From assembly GCA_029936195.1 (NCBI GenBank), contig JAPYUH010000007.1:1-49071 (forward strand): a stretch of 49,071 nt of DNA, read 5' to 3'. Below the pieces are notes generated by a model. That model saw only the letters and a program-made list of their open reading frames with translations. It was not told the origin of the DNA and did not search any database. Of this stretch, positions 17,883 to 26,798 are shown one piece after another (position 1 is the stretch's first letter; the number at the start of each line of letters is the position of its first letter). The DNA comes from Alphaproteobacteria bacterium. Its GTDB lineage: Bacteria; Pseudomonadota; Alphaproteobacteria; GCA-2731375. The translations under genes were made by a program, and so were the position numbers.

Positions 17883-20599
17883 GCCTTGCCCTCCAATTTG
17901 ATGACCGCGACACGGACGATATCCGCCGATGAGCCGGTGCTGTCCGTCAACTCCAGGGACATGGGCACCACTGTATTCATGGAAGGGGCGGGATTATCCT
18001 TGGAATATGGCGTCACCCAATGGTCGAACTGACCCTGGATCAAAATGGTGTCGGGGCGGATACCCTGTTTTAACGCCACCCGGCCCTTGGTGCTGCGCAG
18101 GGTCGATTTGATCTCCACCAGATCGCCGTCCTCGATGCCCATTTCGCGGGCCTTGCCGGTGTTCATCACCATGGCCCGGTGGCCATGCATATTCCTGGCC
18201 ACCTCGTCAATCATCTGGATGGAGCTGTTGGAGCCCCAGGCCAGCTGCATGCTGCGCGAGGTCAACAGCCAGAATTGGTATTCCTCCAAGCTGCCACCGG
18301 AATTCACCGTTGCCTGTTCCCAAATACCGGGAATATCCTTCCAGGGGGGCAGGGCTTCGTATTCCTCCAACTGCTTGTTCCACCAATCGATGCCCTTTTC
18401 GTGCAGACGGTTGCCAAGCTGTTTGCCGACGCGGAGCAACTGTTCCTGATAAGGCATCTCGAAGCGCAGGTTCTGTTTCAGCATTTCGGGGAACAGATAC
18501 CAGATCAGCCGCGAGATCGGCCGGGTGCGCATGCCGTGCTCCTTGTACCATTCCAGACCATCGGTTTCCTTGCCGTCGGTCAGCTCGGCCGAGGCCGCCT
18601 TGCACATGGCATCCCAGATATCCTCCGCCTCGTGGGTCTGTTCCGTATCCAGGCTGAAGTCGTAATTTTCGCCATACAGCCGCACGCCGCCGGCGCCGCG
18701 ATTGATGGCGTTGTTGTATTTATCCAAAACCCCGGCGCGCTTGGCGATTTCCGTGGCGATGTCGGTGAAATCCCTGGTCTCGCCCAGGGGTTTGATGGCC
18801 GGTTGGCGAAGAGCCACCCCTTCATGATCCCAGTAACTTTCCGAAAATTTGGTGCCGCCGACGCGGATCAGCTGGGTGCTTTCGAAATCCGTGCATTCGG
18901 GCAGCAGCACGTCGGCCATATGGTTGGTCTCGTCGCGAATGTAGGCAAACGAAACCACAAAGGGAAAATCAGCGATCCGCTCGGTCACGGACTTGGTATC
19001 CCAAAACGATATGGCGGGATTGGTGCGGTAGACGAACCACAAATCGGGGGTTGGCACCTTGCCCCAGTTTTCCGGGCTTTCCTTGGTCCACATCCAGGCC
19101 AGATGGGTGGGGCCCAGGGCCTGGCTCCACGGCGAGTTCGCCGAGAGGGGCACCAGGGTATCATGGGCGTTGCGGGCGGTTGGCTTCTCGCGCCAGTTTT
19201 CCTTGTCCGTGGGGTTCATGGGGAATTTCATGAAGCCGTCGGGTCCCGGCGCGACGCTGGCCTGGCGGGTGGTGGCGGGCCGGTTCAGGCGCACCGTGGT
19301 GCCCAGGGTACCGCCGGGCACTTCCAGGGCGCCGACCAGGCAGGCCAGCAGGGTCCGGCCCCAGCAGCATTCATATCCGCCCCAGCCGTTGTTGACGGTC
19401 TTGCCCAGAATGACCGCGACGGGACGCAGGGGCAGTTCCATGCCGTCGACTACCGTGGTGGCGCCGATCTGGGCATGGGTGACGAATTCATCGGCGATGC
19501 GGCGGATGCAGCCGTCGGGCACTTGGCAGATTTCCTCGGCCCATTCCGGCGTATATTGTTTCATCTGCTTGACCAGATGATCAAATGCGGTCTGAACCTG
19601 AATGTCCTCGTGCCGCCATTCGTCGTCGTCCGCGCCGACCTCGATGCCGGACACGGTGAAGCTGCCCTCCAGCGCCGGCACGATATCGGGAGTGTCGAAG
19701 GGCACTGCCTCGCCACGTTTGGTATCCCACAACAACGGTTTCTGCGTGACCTCATCGCGCAGGAAATAGCCGTTCGGCGCCACCAAATAGGGTGACCCGG
19801 TATGATCCCGCAAAAACTGAATATCAAGGCGCTCCCGCGCCATCTCGTGCAGCATGACGTGCATCAGGCCATACATGAAGGCCGGGTCGGTCTTGGGACG
19901 GATCGGTATCCATTCCGCCGAACAGGCCGCCGTGACGGACATATGCGGCTCGATCTGCACCCGCTTGGCGCCCCGCGCGCGCGCGTCCGCATGGCGGGAA
20001 ACGCCCATGACGCCGTGGGAGGCTTCCGGATTACCGCCGAATGACAGAATGTAGTTCGACGTGGGGGTATCGGCGGCCACGGTGAAACCGCGATGCCACA
20101 ACTCCCCATATAGATGTTCGGAATGGGTGCATTTCACCCCCTGGCCGGAGCCATAGGAGAAATCCACCGCGCCCCAGGCCGACAAAAACGCCGGGAACGT
20201 CCCCATGTAGTAGGTTGGCGTGCCGCCGCCGCCGAACGAGGCCGCGACGCGGGCATAGCCGTGTTCATCGCGCAGACCCCTGGCCTTGATCTCGTTTAAT
20301 TTATCAGCCACCAGGTCCAACGCCTCGTCCCAGGAAATGGGCACGAAACCGGGGTCTTCGTCCCGGCCCTTCTTGGGGTTTGTACGCTTCATGGGTGTCA
20401 GCAGGCGGTTGGGATTGTATGTCTTTTGCACCAGGCCATAGGCCTTGACGCAGGCCCGCCCGGCGCCGGGGTGGATATCCTTCAGGGCGAAATTCGGTTC
20501 CACCTCCGTTGCCACGCCGTCCTCGACCTTGACGGTCAGAAAGTCCGGGCCGGCGACGCATTGATAACAATATTGCGCGAATTTCTTTGATGTTCCCAT
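17879..20599 (-). CDS. Molybdopterin-dependent oxidoreductase catalytic subunit (DMSO reductase superfamily)
   Basis: MGTSKKFAQYCYQCVAGPDFL...GRACVKAYGLVQKTYNPNRLLTPMKRTNPKKGRDEDPGFVPISWDEALDLVADKL; C-terminal MoCo-binding AREMGIEDGDLVEIKSTLRSTKGRVALKQGIRPDTILI. Stop overlaps the FeS subunit start (ATGA). Confidence 0.92.
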   Translation of the reverse strand: MGTSKKFAQYCYQCVAGPDFLTVKVEDGVATEVEPNFALKDIHPGAGRACVKAYGLVQKTYNPNRLLTPMKRTNPKKGRDEDPGFVPISWDEALDLVADKLNEIKARGLRDEHGYARVAASFGGGGTPTYYMGTFPAFLSAWGAVDFSYGSGQGVKCTHSEHLYGELWHRGFTVAADTPTSNYILSFGGNPEASHGVMGVSRHADARARGAKRVQIEPHMSVTAACSAEWIPIRPKTDPAFMYGLMHVMLHEMARERLDIQFLRDHTGSPYLVAPNGYFLRDEVTQKPLLWDTKRGEAVPFDTPDIVPALEGSFTVSGIEVGADDDEWRHEDIQVQTAFDHLVKQMKQYTPEWAEEICQVPDGCIRRIADEFVTHAQIGATTVVDGMELPLRPVAVILGKTVNNGWGGYECCWGRTLLACLVGALEVPGGTLGTTVRLNRPATTRQASVAPGPDGFMKFPMNPTDKENWREKPTARNAHDTLVPLSANSPWSQALGPTHLAWMWTKESPENWGKVPTPDLWFVYRTNPAISFWDTKSVTERIADFPFVVSFAYIRDETNHMADVLLPECTDFESTQLIRVGGTKFSESYWDHEGVALRQPAIKPLGETRDFTDIATEIAKRAGVLDKYNNAINRGAGGVRLYGENYDFSLDTEQTHEAEDIWDAMCKAASAELTDGKETDGLEWYKEHGMRTRPISRLIWYLFPEMLKQNLRFEMPYQEQLLRVGKQLGNRLHEKGIDWWNKQLEEYEALPPWKDIPGIWEQATVNSGGSLEEYQFWLLTSRSMQLAWGSNSSIQMIDEVARNMHGHRAMVMNTGKAREMGIEDGDLVEIKSTLRSTKGRVALKQGIRPDTILIQGQFDHWVTPYSKDNPAPSMNTVVPMSLELTDSTGSSADIVRVAVIKLEGKA

Positions 20600-20621
20600 G
20601 ATTTTTACCCTCAATGCCGAA

Positions 20622-21035
20622 CTATGGCAGAACTGCCTCGCCCTCGATCTCAACCATGGCGTTGGGGTCGAGCAGACGGCTGACCTCCACCAAGGTCATG
20701 GCCGGAAAATGCCGGCCCAAATGTTCGCCCCAGGCCGCCCCCACCGCCGCACCGGAGGCGTTGAAGGCGTCAATATCCGTGACGAAAGCGCGTAACATGA
20801 CGATAAGTTCGGGCTCTCCGCCGGCGGCGCGCAATATCGTCACCAAGTTCCCCATGGCCCGCTCCCACTGCACGCCGAAGTCCGCCGTAGCCTCGACGGG
20901 CACGCCACCCCGCTCTCCGCCGATCTGGCCGGCGATCCGCAGGACCCGGCTGCCGTTGGCAACAACACCCCAGGAAAATCCACGGGCCCGGTCCCAGCCT
21001 TCCGGCAATATCGCCGTGTAATCGATCGCGCTCAT
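20622..21035 (-). CDS. RidA/YjgF/YER057c family protein
   Basis: FSWGVVANGSRVLRIAGQIGGE...FGVQWERAMGNLVTILRAAGGEPELIVMLRAFVTDIDAF...GRHFPAMTLVEVSRLLDPNAMVEIEGEAVLP. Confidence 0.88.
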   Translation of the reverse strand: MSAIDYTAILPEGWDRARGFSWGVVANGSRVLRIAGQIGGERGGVPVEATADFGVQWERAMGNLVTILRAAGGEPELIVMLRAFVTDIDAFNASGAAVGAAWGEHLGRHFPAMTLVEVSRLLDPNAMVEIEGEAVLP

Positions 21036-21116
21036 GGTGCTGCCTCCGCCTTTAAAAATACCGCCTCGAAATACCGCCCCAAAATAACCCAATGGCGCCC
21101 CCCTTCACCAGCCCTT

Positions 21117-21824
21117 ATGCTGCGATACCTTCCGCCTGCCGCAAATTGGTATGAAAAGCCTTGTCACAAAAATCCCCCCCCCGCCTTTAACACCACGCCC
21201 ACGGTGCTGATCCTGATTGCCGTCAACGTGGGTATCCATCTGGTACGCCTGGTCCTGCCCGGCAGTTGGGAGGAATATATTGGCATCCTTGGCGCCTTTT
21301 CGCCGCCCTATTTCCTGTCGATCATCATGGGAGAGGGCAGTTTGCTGGGTTTCATCCTGCTGTTCTCGCCCATCAGTTACGGCTTTTTGCACGGCGATTT
21401 ATTACATTTGGTCATCAACATGGCGTTCCTGCTGGCCTTTGGCACGGCGATTGAGCGGCGCTTGGGACGGGTCCGGTTTCTTGGCCTCTATTTTATCTGC
21501 ATGTTGGCCGGTGCCGGCGCCAGCCTGGGATTGTTCTTCATCACCCTGGAACAGACGTTCATGGTTGGCGCCTCCGGCGCCATATCCGGGCTGTTCGGCG
21601 CCGTTTTGCGCATGACCATGGCCCGGGCCTACGTGGCCATCGCGGTCTTTGTCGGGCTCAATGCGATCATCGGCTACACCGGCCTGCCCAGCATGGGCGA
21701 AGTGCGCGCCATCGCCTGGGAGGCGCACATTGGCGGCCTGCTGGCGGGTTTTCTTCTCATGCCCCTGTTTGATCGCAAGGGTTGGCAACGAACATCCGGT
21801 AATAGATTTGGGGGGCCATCATGA
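21117..21824 (+). CDS. Rhomboid family intramembrane serine protease
   Basis: PISYGFLHGDLLHLVINMAFLLAFGTAIERRLG; GASGAISGLFGAVLRM (Ser in GxSG); AWEAHIGGLLAGFLLMPLF (His). Confidence 0.88.
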   Translation: MLRYLPPAANWYEKPCHKNPPPAFNTTPTVLILIAVNVGIHLVRLVLPGSWEEYIGILGAFSPPYFLSIIMGEGSLLGFILLFSPISYGFLHGDLLHLVINMAFLLAFGTAIERRLGRVRFLGLYFICMLAGAGASLGLFFITLEQTFMVGASGAISGLFGAVLRMTMARAYVAIAVFVGLNAIIGYTGLPSMGEVRAIAWEAHIGGLLAGFLLMPLFDRKGWQRTSGNRFGGPS

Positions 21825-22906
21825 AGATCACCGCACTGCGCACCGTACAGGTGGAGCTGCCGTTGGAAACGCCGATCCGCACCTCCATCCATTATGTTGA
21901 ATCCATCGGCTGCGTGCTGCTCTCCATGGAAACCGATGAAGTTCTGATAGGCGAGGGACTGGTCTGGTCCCTGGGCACCCGCCGCCTGGATACCTTGGAA
22001 GCCATGATCCAGAGCCTGGCGGTGAAAGTGGTTGGCCGCGATCCCCATGAACATGCCGGCCTGTGGGCCGAGATGTGGGGCGATGTAAACTTCTTTGGCG
22101 CCAAGGGCATTACCCTGTTCGCCATCGGCGCCATCGACATGGCCTTGTGGGACTTGGTGGGCAAGGCGCACGGCCTGTCCGTCTGCCGCCTGTTGGGGCA
22201 AAGCCGGGACCGGGTGCGGGCCTATCATTCGGGCGGCTTGTGGGTCTCCATGTCCATCGACGAATTGCAGGTCCAGGCCAGGGACTTTTTGGGCCAGGGC
22301 TACCGCGCCCTGAAAATGCGCCTGGGCAAGCCATCCGTGGCGGAGGATATCGAACGGGTTGCCGCCGTGCGCGAGGCTATCGGACCGGATATCGACCTGA
22401 TGGCGGATGCCAACCAGGGCTTCACCGTCAACCACGCCATCCGCATGGGCCGGGCCCTGGAGCCCTACAACCTGGTTTGGTTCGAGGAACCGGTGCGAGC
22501 GCACGATCTGGCCGGGTCGGCCAGGGTGGCGGCCGAGATCGACACGCCGATTGCCAGCGGCGAGACGGAGTACGCCCGCTATGGCTTCCGCGACATGCTG
22601 GAGCGGGGTTCGGCGGATGTGCTGATGCCGGATCTGGAACGGGTCGGCGGCATCACCGAATTCGTCAAGGTGGCCCATATGGCGGAGGCCTTCGACATCC
22701 CTGTCTCGCCGCATGTCTATACCGAACAATGCCTCCAGCTTTGCGGCGCCCTGCACAATATCAACTACAGTGAATTCATGCCCTGGTTCGCGCCGCTGTA
22801 TAACGAAAGCACCGACCTAGTAGACGGCGATCTGTTGATCCCCGACCGCCCCGGCCTGGGCTTCACTTTCAACCCCGAAGCCGTCGCGCGCATGCGGCTG
22901 GAATGA
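21821..22906 (+). CDS. Mandelate racemase/muconate lactonizing enzyme family (enolase superfamily) protein 1
   Basis: DMALWDLVGKAHGLSVCRLLG; LMADANQGFTVNHAIRMGRALEPYNLVWFEEPV; TPIASGETEYARYGFRDML; PVSPHVYTEQCLQLCGAL. Confidence 0.92.
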   Translation: MKITALRTVQVELPLETPIRTSIHYVESIGCVLLSMETDEVLIGEGLVWSLGTRRLDTLEAMIQSLAVKVVGRDPHEHAGLWAEMWGDVNFFGAKGITLFAIGAIDMALWDLVGKAHGLSVCRLLGQSRDRVRAYHSGGLWVSMSIDELQVQARDFLGQGYRALKMRLGKPSVAEDIERVAAVREAIGPDIDLMADANQGFTVNHAIRMGRALEPYNLVWFEEPVRAHDLAGSARVAAEIDTPIASGETEYARYGFRDMLERGSADVLMPDLERVGGITEFVKVAHMAEAFDIPVSPHVYTEQCLQLCGALHNINYSEFMPWFAPLYNESTDLVDGDLLIPDRPGLGFTFNPEAVARMRLE

Positions 22907-22917
22907 TGGAGACAGAC

Positions 22918-24021
22918 ATGAAAATCGCCGAGATCGATACCCATCTGGTGAAGCTGCCCTACACCACGGGCGGCACGGGCAATATCGGCCGCATGGATTG
23001 GACCACCCTGGACTATGTCCTGATCCGGATCGAGACCGAGGGCGGTTTGGTCGGCTGGGGCGATGCCTTTGCCTATGGCGGCGCGGCGCTGTCGGTGAAG
23101 GCGGCGGTGGATCACATGCTGGCGCCGAAGCTGATCGGCCAGGATGCTTCGGCAATAGGGCAATTGTCCTATATGCTGCAACAGGGCCATCATCTGCTGG
23201 GCCGTTACGGCATTACCATGTTCGCCATTTCCGGCATCGATATCGCCCTGTGGGACCTGGCCGGCAAGGCGGCGGGCGTGCCCGTCTCCACCCTGTTGGG
23301 CGGGGCGCGGCGCGGCGAGATCCCCGCCTATGCCTCGCTGTTCAATTACAGCGATCCCGATGACGTAGCCGAACATTGCGCCCGCGCCCTGGGCGAAGGC
23401 TTTGGCTCCATCAAGCTGCATGAAACCGGCGAGGCCCAGGTCCGCGCCGCCCGCATGGCCATGGGCGACGGCGTGCCCCTGATGGTGGACACCAACTGCC
23501 CCTGGACCCCCTGGCAGGCCCGCGAGGCGGCCTTGTCGTTCAAGCAATATGATCTGCACTGGCTGGAAGAGCCGATTTTCCCGCCCGAGGATTTCGAAAG
23601 CCTGAACCGCCTCGCCATCGAGGTCGACATCCCGCTAGCAGCCGGTGAAAACGCCTGCACGGCGTTTGAGTTCCAGCAGATGATGAATGCCGACGCGGTC
23701 ACCTACTACCAGCCCAGCGTCACCAAGGTGGGCGGCATCACCGAATTCAACAAGATCATCGCCATGGCGCAGCTTCAGGGCGCCACGGTCATGCCCCACG
23801 CCCCCTATTTCGGCCCCGGCCTTTTGGCGACACTTCATATCCTCGCCACCATGCCCGACGAATGCCTGGCCGAAACCTTCTACTACAAAACCCTGGAAGC
23901 CAGCCTGTACGGCGACGCCATCGTCGCCAAAAACGGCAACATCGCGGTTCCAACCGGCTCCGGATTGGGCCTGGACCCCGACCCGGATGTCATCAAGGAT
24001 TATGGCGACAAGGACGCCTGA
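22918..24021 (+). CDS. Mandelate racemase/muconate lactonizing enzyme family (enolase superfamily) protein 2
   Basis: DIALWDLAGKAAGVPVSTLLGGARRGEIPAY; LMVDTNCPW; LHWLEEPIFPPEDFESLNRLAIEVDIPLAAGENACTAFEFQQM. Confidence 0.92.
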   Translation: MKIAEIDTHLVKLPYTTGGTGNIGRMDWTTLDYVLIRIETEGGLVGWGDAFAYGGAALSVKAAVDHMLAPKLIGQDASAIGQLSYMLQQGHHLLGRYGITMFAISGIDIALWDLAGKAAGVPVSTLLGGARRGEIPAYASLFNYSDPDDVAEHCARALGEGFGSIKLHETGEAQVRAARMAMGDGVPLMVDTNCPWTPWQAREAALSFKQYDLHWLEEPIFPPEDFESLNRLAIEVDIPLAAGENACTAFEFQQMMNADAVTYYQPSVTKVGGITEFNKIIAMAQLQGATVMPHAPYFGPGLLATLHILATMPDECLAETFYYKTLEASLYGDAIVAKNGNIAVPTGSGLGLDPDPDVIKDYGDKDA

Positions 24022-24069
24022 CCGCTGCATTCCAAACAGGAACAAGCGGCGGAAGAGGCACAAGAATAG

Positions 24070-24129
24070 CGGGGACGTAACTACTTTTCGCCCGCCTTAA
24101 GCGGTGCGAAAGAGCGGATTAGGTCCCCG
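24070..24129. repeat. Imperfect 60-bp hairpin (CGGGGAC...GTCCCCG with nested CTTTTCGC/GCGAAAGAG) just downstream of the MR/MLE gene
   Basis: Nested complementarity: CGGGGAC[GTAACTA]CTTTTCGC...CCGC-CTTAA-GCGG...GCGAAAGAG[CGGATTA]GGTCCCCG; could be a terminator or REP-like element. Confidence 0.5.
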
Positions 24130-24171
24130 ATTTTCATTCTCTCTGAATGATTTTAAAATATTTTTTACAAT

Positions 24172-24201
24172 GTAAACAATGGTTTACACATCATTGTTTA
24201 C
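24172..24201. repeat. Inverted repeat GTAAACAATG(10)CATTGTTTAC with an additional inner GTTTAC
   Basis: Perfect 10-bp arms at 24172-24181 and 24192-24201, seen directly. Confidence 0.7.
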
Positions 24202-24518
24202 TTCCAAAACACTTCTAACTATTTTTTGCCTCTGCAGGTATGGGGGGGTATTAGGTATCTCAGTTGATACAAAAGTTCAAAAATCAAAACTTATCCTAAA
24301 GAATGATGCCACCTAACCATGCAGGTACTCAGTAGGTATTAGGCAAGGTATAGGGAAGGTATTGATGACAGTTCTAAGTGAGGAACTGTGGTTAAGGTCG
24401 TCACCTGAGTGAATCACAGGTATTTCAAGATGTGGGTTGCTGCCGCACAGGAGCATGAGGCAATGGAATGGATCAGGAGTGGATGGGTGTATGTTAATGG
24501 GATATGCTTGGTGTCCTG

Positions 24519-24536
24519 ATATTCTTATAAGAATAT
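24519..24536. promoter_or_regulatory. Perfect 18-bp palindrome ATATTCTTATAAGAATAT, candidate operator
   Basis: Self-complementary over 18 bp; ends 7 bp before the ATG (24544) of the small ORF that precedes the cyclase gene. Confidence 0.5.
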
Positions 24537-24543
24537 TTTGATC

Positions 24544-24723
24544 ATGACATCCACCCAAGATGACAAATTGAGTTTTCTCCTACCTGATCAGGAAGGAGAT
24601 GCAAAGAAATCAGAAAAATTAAGTTTTACCAATTTTGTAGAGCATTTTGACGATCACCTTAAAACGGTGCAGTCCTATCACAAAAGAAAGCAAACTAATG
24701 AAGGATATAAGGAAACACACTGA
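24544..24723 (+). CDS. Hypothetical small protein (59 aa) translationally coupled to the cyclase gene
   Basis: MTSTQDDKLSFLLPDQEGDAKKSEKLSFTNFVEHFDDHLKTVQSYHKRKQTNEGYKETH; its TGA overlaps the next ATG (TGATG). Confidence 0.5.
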   Translation: MTSTQDDKLSFLLPDQEGDAKKSEKLSFTNFVEHFDDHLKTVQSYHKRKQTNEGYKETH

Positions 24724-26537
24724 TGAGTAACATTAATCGAAAACTCGTCACAATTTTGGCAACGGACTGCGTGTCTTTTAGTAGACATATGGTAGAAAAT
24801 GAAGTTGGCACGCTGTCGGCATTGAAGAGCTGTAGAGAGATTATTGACATGATCCTCGATGACCATGGCGGACGAATCTTTCACACTGCCGGAGACTCGG
24901 TCATTGCGGAATTTTCAAGTCCCGTGGAATGTGTTACGGCCGCAATTAAATTCCAAGAAGCGATCTCTGCTCGTAATACGAAATTAGATACAAAACTCAA
25001 ACTCGATTGGCGAGTTGGTATCCATGTTGATGACGTAATTATAGAGGGCGACAACGTATACGGAACGGGCGTGAACATTGCCGCTCGCTTAGAAAGTGAA
25101 GCCGAACCTGGCCAAATTTTGATTTCTAGAGTAGTTCAAGAACAAGTAAGCACGCGCATTGAATCCATCGTGCATGCAGCGGGAACAAGAGTGCTCAAAA
25201 ATATTTCTGAAGAATTTCCTGTCTTCGCTATCGGCGGCGAATTTTCAACTGTTGTTGGAGCTGGACGCCCAGTTAGTGGGAATACCGCCCATCTGCCGAA
25301 ATCTGAATCAAAAACCCCATCAAAGCTAACGCGCGAGCATACAACTAAACCAAAACTAGCAATCATGAGGTTCCATAACCAAAACCCAAACGAGGACAGC
25401 ACCTTTTTAGTTGACGGCATGTTTGAAGATATCATCACCGAATTCTCAATGATCAAAGACATTGCTGTGGTCTCCCGACAGTCGGCTGTCAATGCGCAGG
25501 AAAATGGCCAGAGTTCTACGAGTTTTGTTCATGAGTATGGCGTCGATTTTTTGGTCTCGGGAAACGTTCGTGCGGCCGGACAACGAATAAGAATTAGTGT
25601 AGAGCTTACGGATACAGACACTGGCAATGTGCTCTGGAATAAAAAATTTGACCGCACTCTAGAGGATATTTTCGACGTTCAAGATGAAATGGTTAGCATC
25701 ATTTCAAAGTCGATTCTTGGAGAGATAGAGCTTACGAGTCTATCTAGAGCAAAGAGAAAACCAACAGAAAATATGAGTTCTTATGAGTTGTTACTGCGGG
25801 GAAAAGAGTTGCATCACCGGATGTCGGCAGAGGCTAGTGCTGAAGCACTAACACTGTTTGACGACGCCATCGCGGCCGATCCGGACAATGGGCAGGCTTA
25901 TGCTTGGAAAGCGTGCACCTTGGGGCAAAGGTTGAACAGAGGTTACGCTACGGAGAGCTTTGATCAACTATATCCCACCTTTCAAGAGGCGCTGGATCGT
26001 GCGTTGGCTCTCAATGCGAACGACTTTGAATGTCATCGGTTGTTGAGTGCCGTCAACGTGATGCTTGAAAATTTTGAGCTTGCTATCCAACACGGACGCC
26101 GTGCCTACGAAATCGTTCCCAACGACCCGCGAGTGTTGTCAGGTTATGCTGAAGCATTACTCAAAGCTGGCCAATACGAACTAGGGTCAGAATTGATGTT
26201 AAAGGCGCTCGAATTAGAGCCTGTCCCCCAGGGACAAATGAGTGCGGACAAACGACTTGGTGACGCCATATTTGGCTACTTCTTAAACGAAAATTACGAG
26301 CAATGTATCGAGTTGTTCCCAAAAATAGAGATACCTGAATTTAGAGTTTGGCTTCTTATTGTGATCGCGTCTGAACAACTATCACTGCAATTCAACGAGA
26401 GCCAATGGTTCCAACTTGGTTTAAAACGCCATAAAAACCTTGACTTCAAAGCCGAGGTGAAAAGGTTTCAACTCAAGGATCAATTATTAGTCGAACAACT
26501 GACGCAACATGCGGAACGCTTACTTTTGGTGCAATGA
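24723..26537 (+). CDS. Class III nucleotide cyclase domain + TolB-like domain + TPR region
   Basis: VTILATDCVSFSRHM...GGRIFHTAGDSVIAEF...WRVGIHVDDVIIEGDNVYGTGVNIAARLESEAEPGQILIS; KPKLAIMRFHNQNPNEDSTFLVDGMFEDIITEFSMIKDIAVVSRQSA; C-terminal TPR-like repeats. Confidence 0.88.
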   Translation: MSNINRKLVTILATDCVSFSRHMVENEVGTLSALKSCREIIDMILDDHGGRIFHTAGDSVIAEFSSPVECVTAAIKFQEAISARNTKLDTKLKLDWRVGIHVDDVIIEGDNVYGTGVNIAARLESEAEPGQILISRVVQEQVSTRIESIVHAAGTRVLKNISEEFPVFAIGGEFSTVVGAGRPVSGNTAHLPKSESKTPSKLTREHTTKPKLAIMRFHNQNPNEDSTFLVDGMFEDIITEFSMIKDIAVVSRQSAVNAQENGQSSTSFVHEYGVDFLVSGNVRAAGQRIRISVELTDTDTGNVLWNKKFDRTLEDIFDVQDEMVSIISKSILGEIELTSLSRAKRKPTENMSSYELLLRGKELHHRMSAEASAEALTLFDDAIAADPDNGQAYAWKACTLGQRLNRGYATESFDQLYPTFQEALDRALALNANDFECHRLLSAVNVMLENFELAIQHGRRAYEIVPNDPRVLSGYAEALLKAGQYELGSELMLKALELEPVPQGQMSADKRLGDAIFGYFLNENYEQCIELFPKIEIPEFRVWLLIVIASEQLSLQFNESQWFQLGLKRHKNLDFKAEVKRFQLKDQLLVEQLTQHAERLLLVQ

Positions 26538-26798
26538 TGCTTTTCCGGTAAAAAACAAACTGCTTTGGGGAGTTGACTATCCTGATGTTTATGAAATAAC
26601 TCTGGCAGAGTGTAAAGAAAAGTTAAAGGTGTTTGACGGAGACATAGGAATGTTCCTGCAAGGAGTTCTTAAATTCAAGGATACTCTTGAAGAATAGGGA
26701 TGGGAACAGGTTGGTTGGAGAGTGGGATTTGCCCACGGAGAGGTGACGGTGGAGAAGGTTTCAGAACAAGCTGCCGATGACTGATAGGTAGGTTCGTA

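Noticed and set aside
24230-24370. Repeated AGGTAT/GGTATT units as a tandem repeat or iteron array
   Set aside because: Units are irregularly spaced and degenerate; not convincing as iterons without a replication protein nearby.
26509-26697. 62-aa ORF with NKLLWGVDYPDVYEITLAECKEKLKVF as an amidohydrolase fragment
   Set aside because: The similarity is only a short LLxGxDYP-like string; too weak to call, and it overlaps the end of the cyclase gene.
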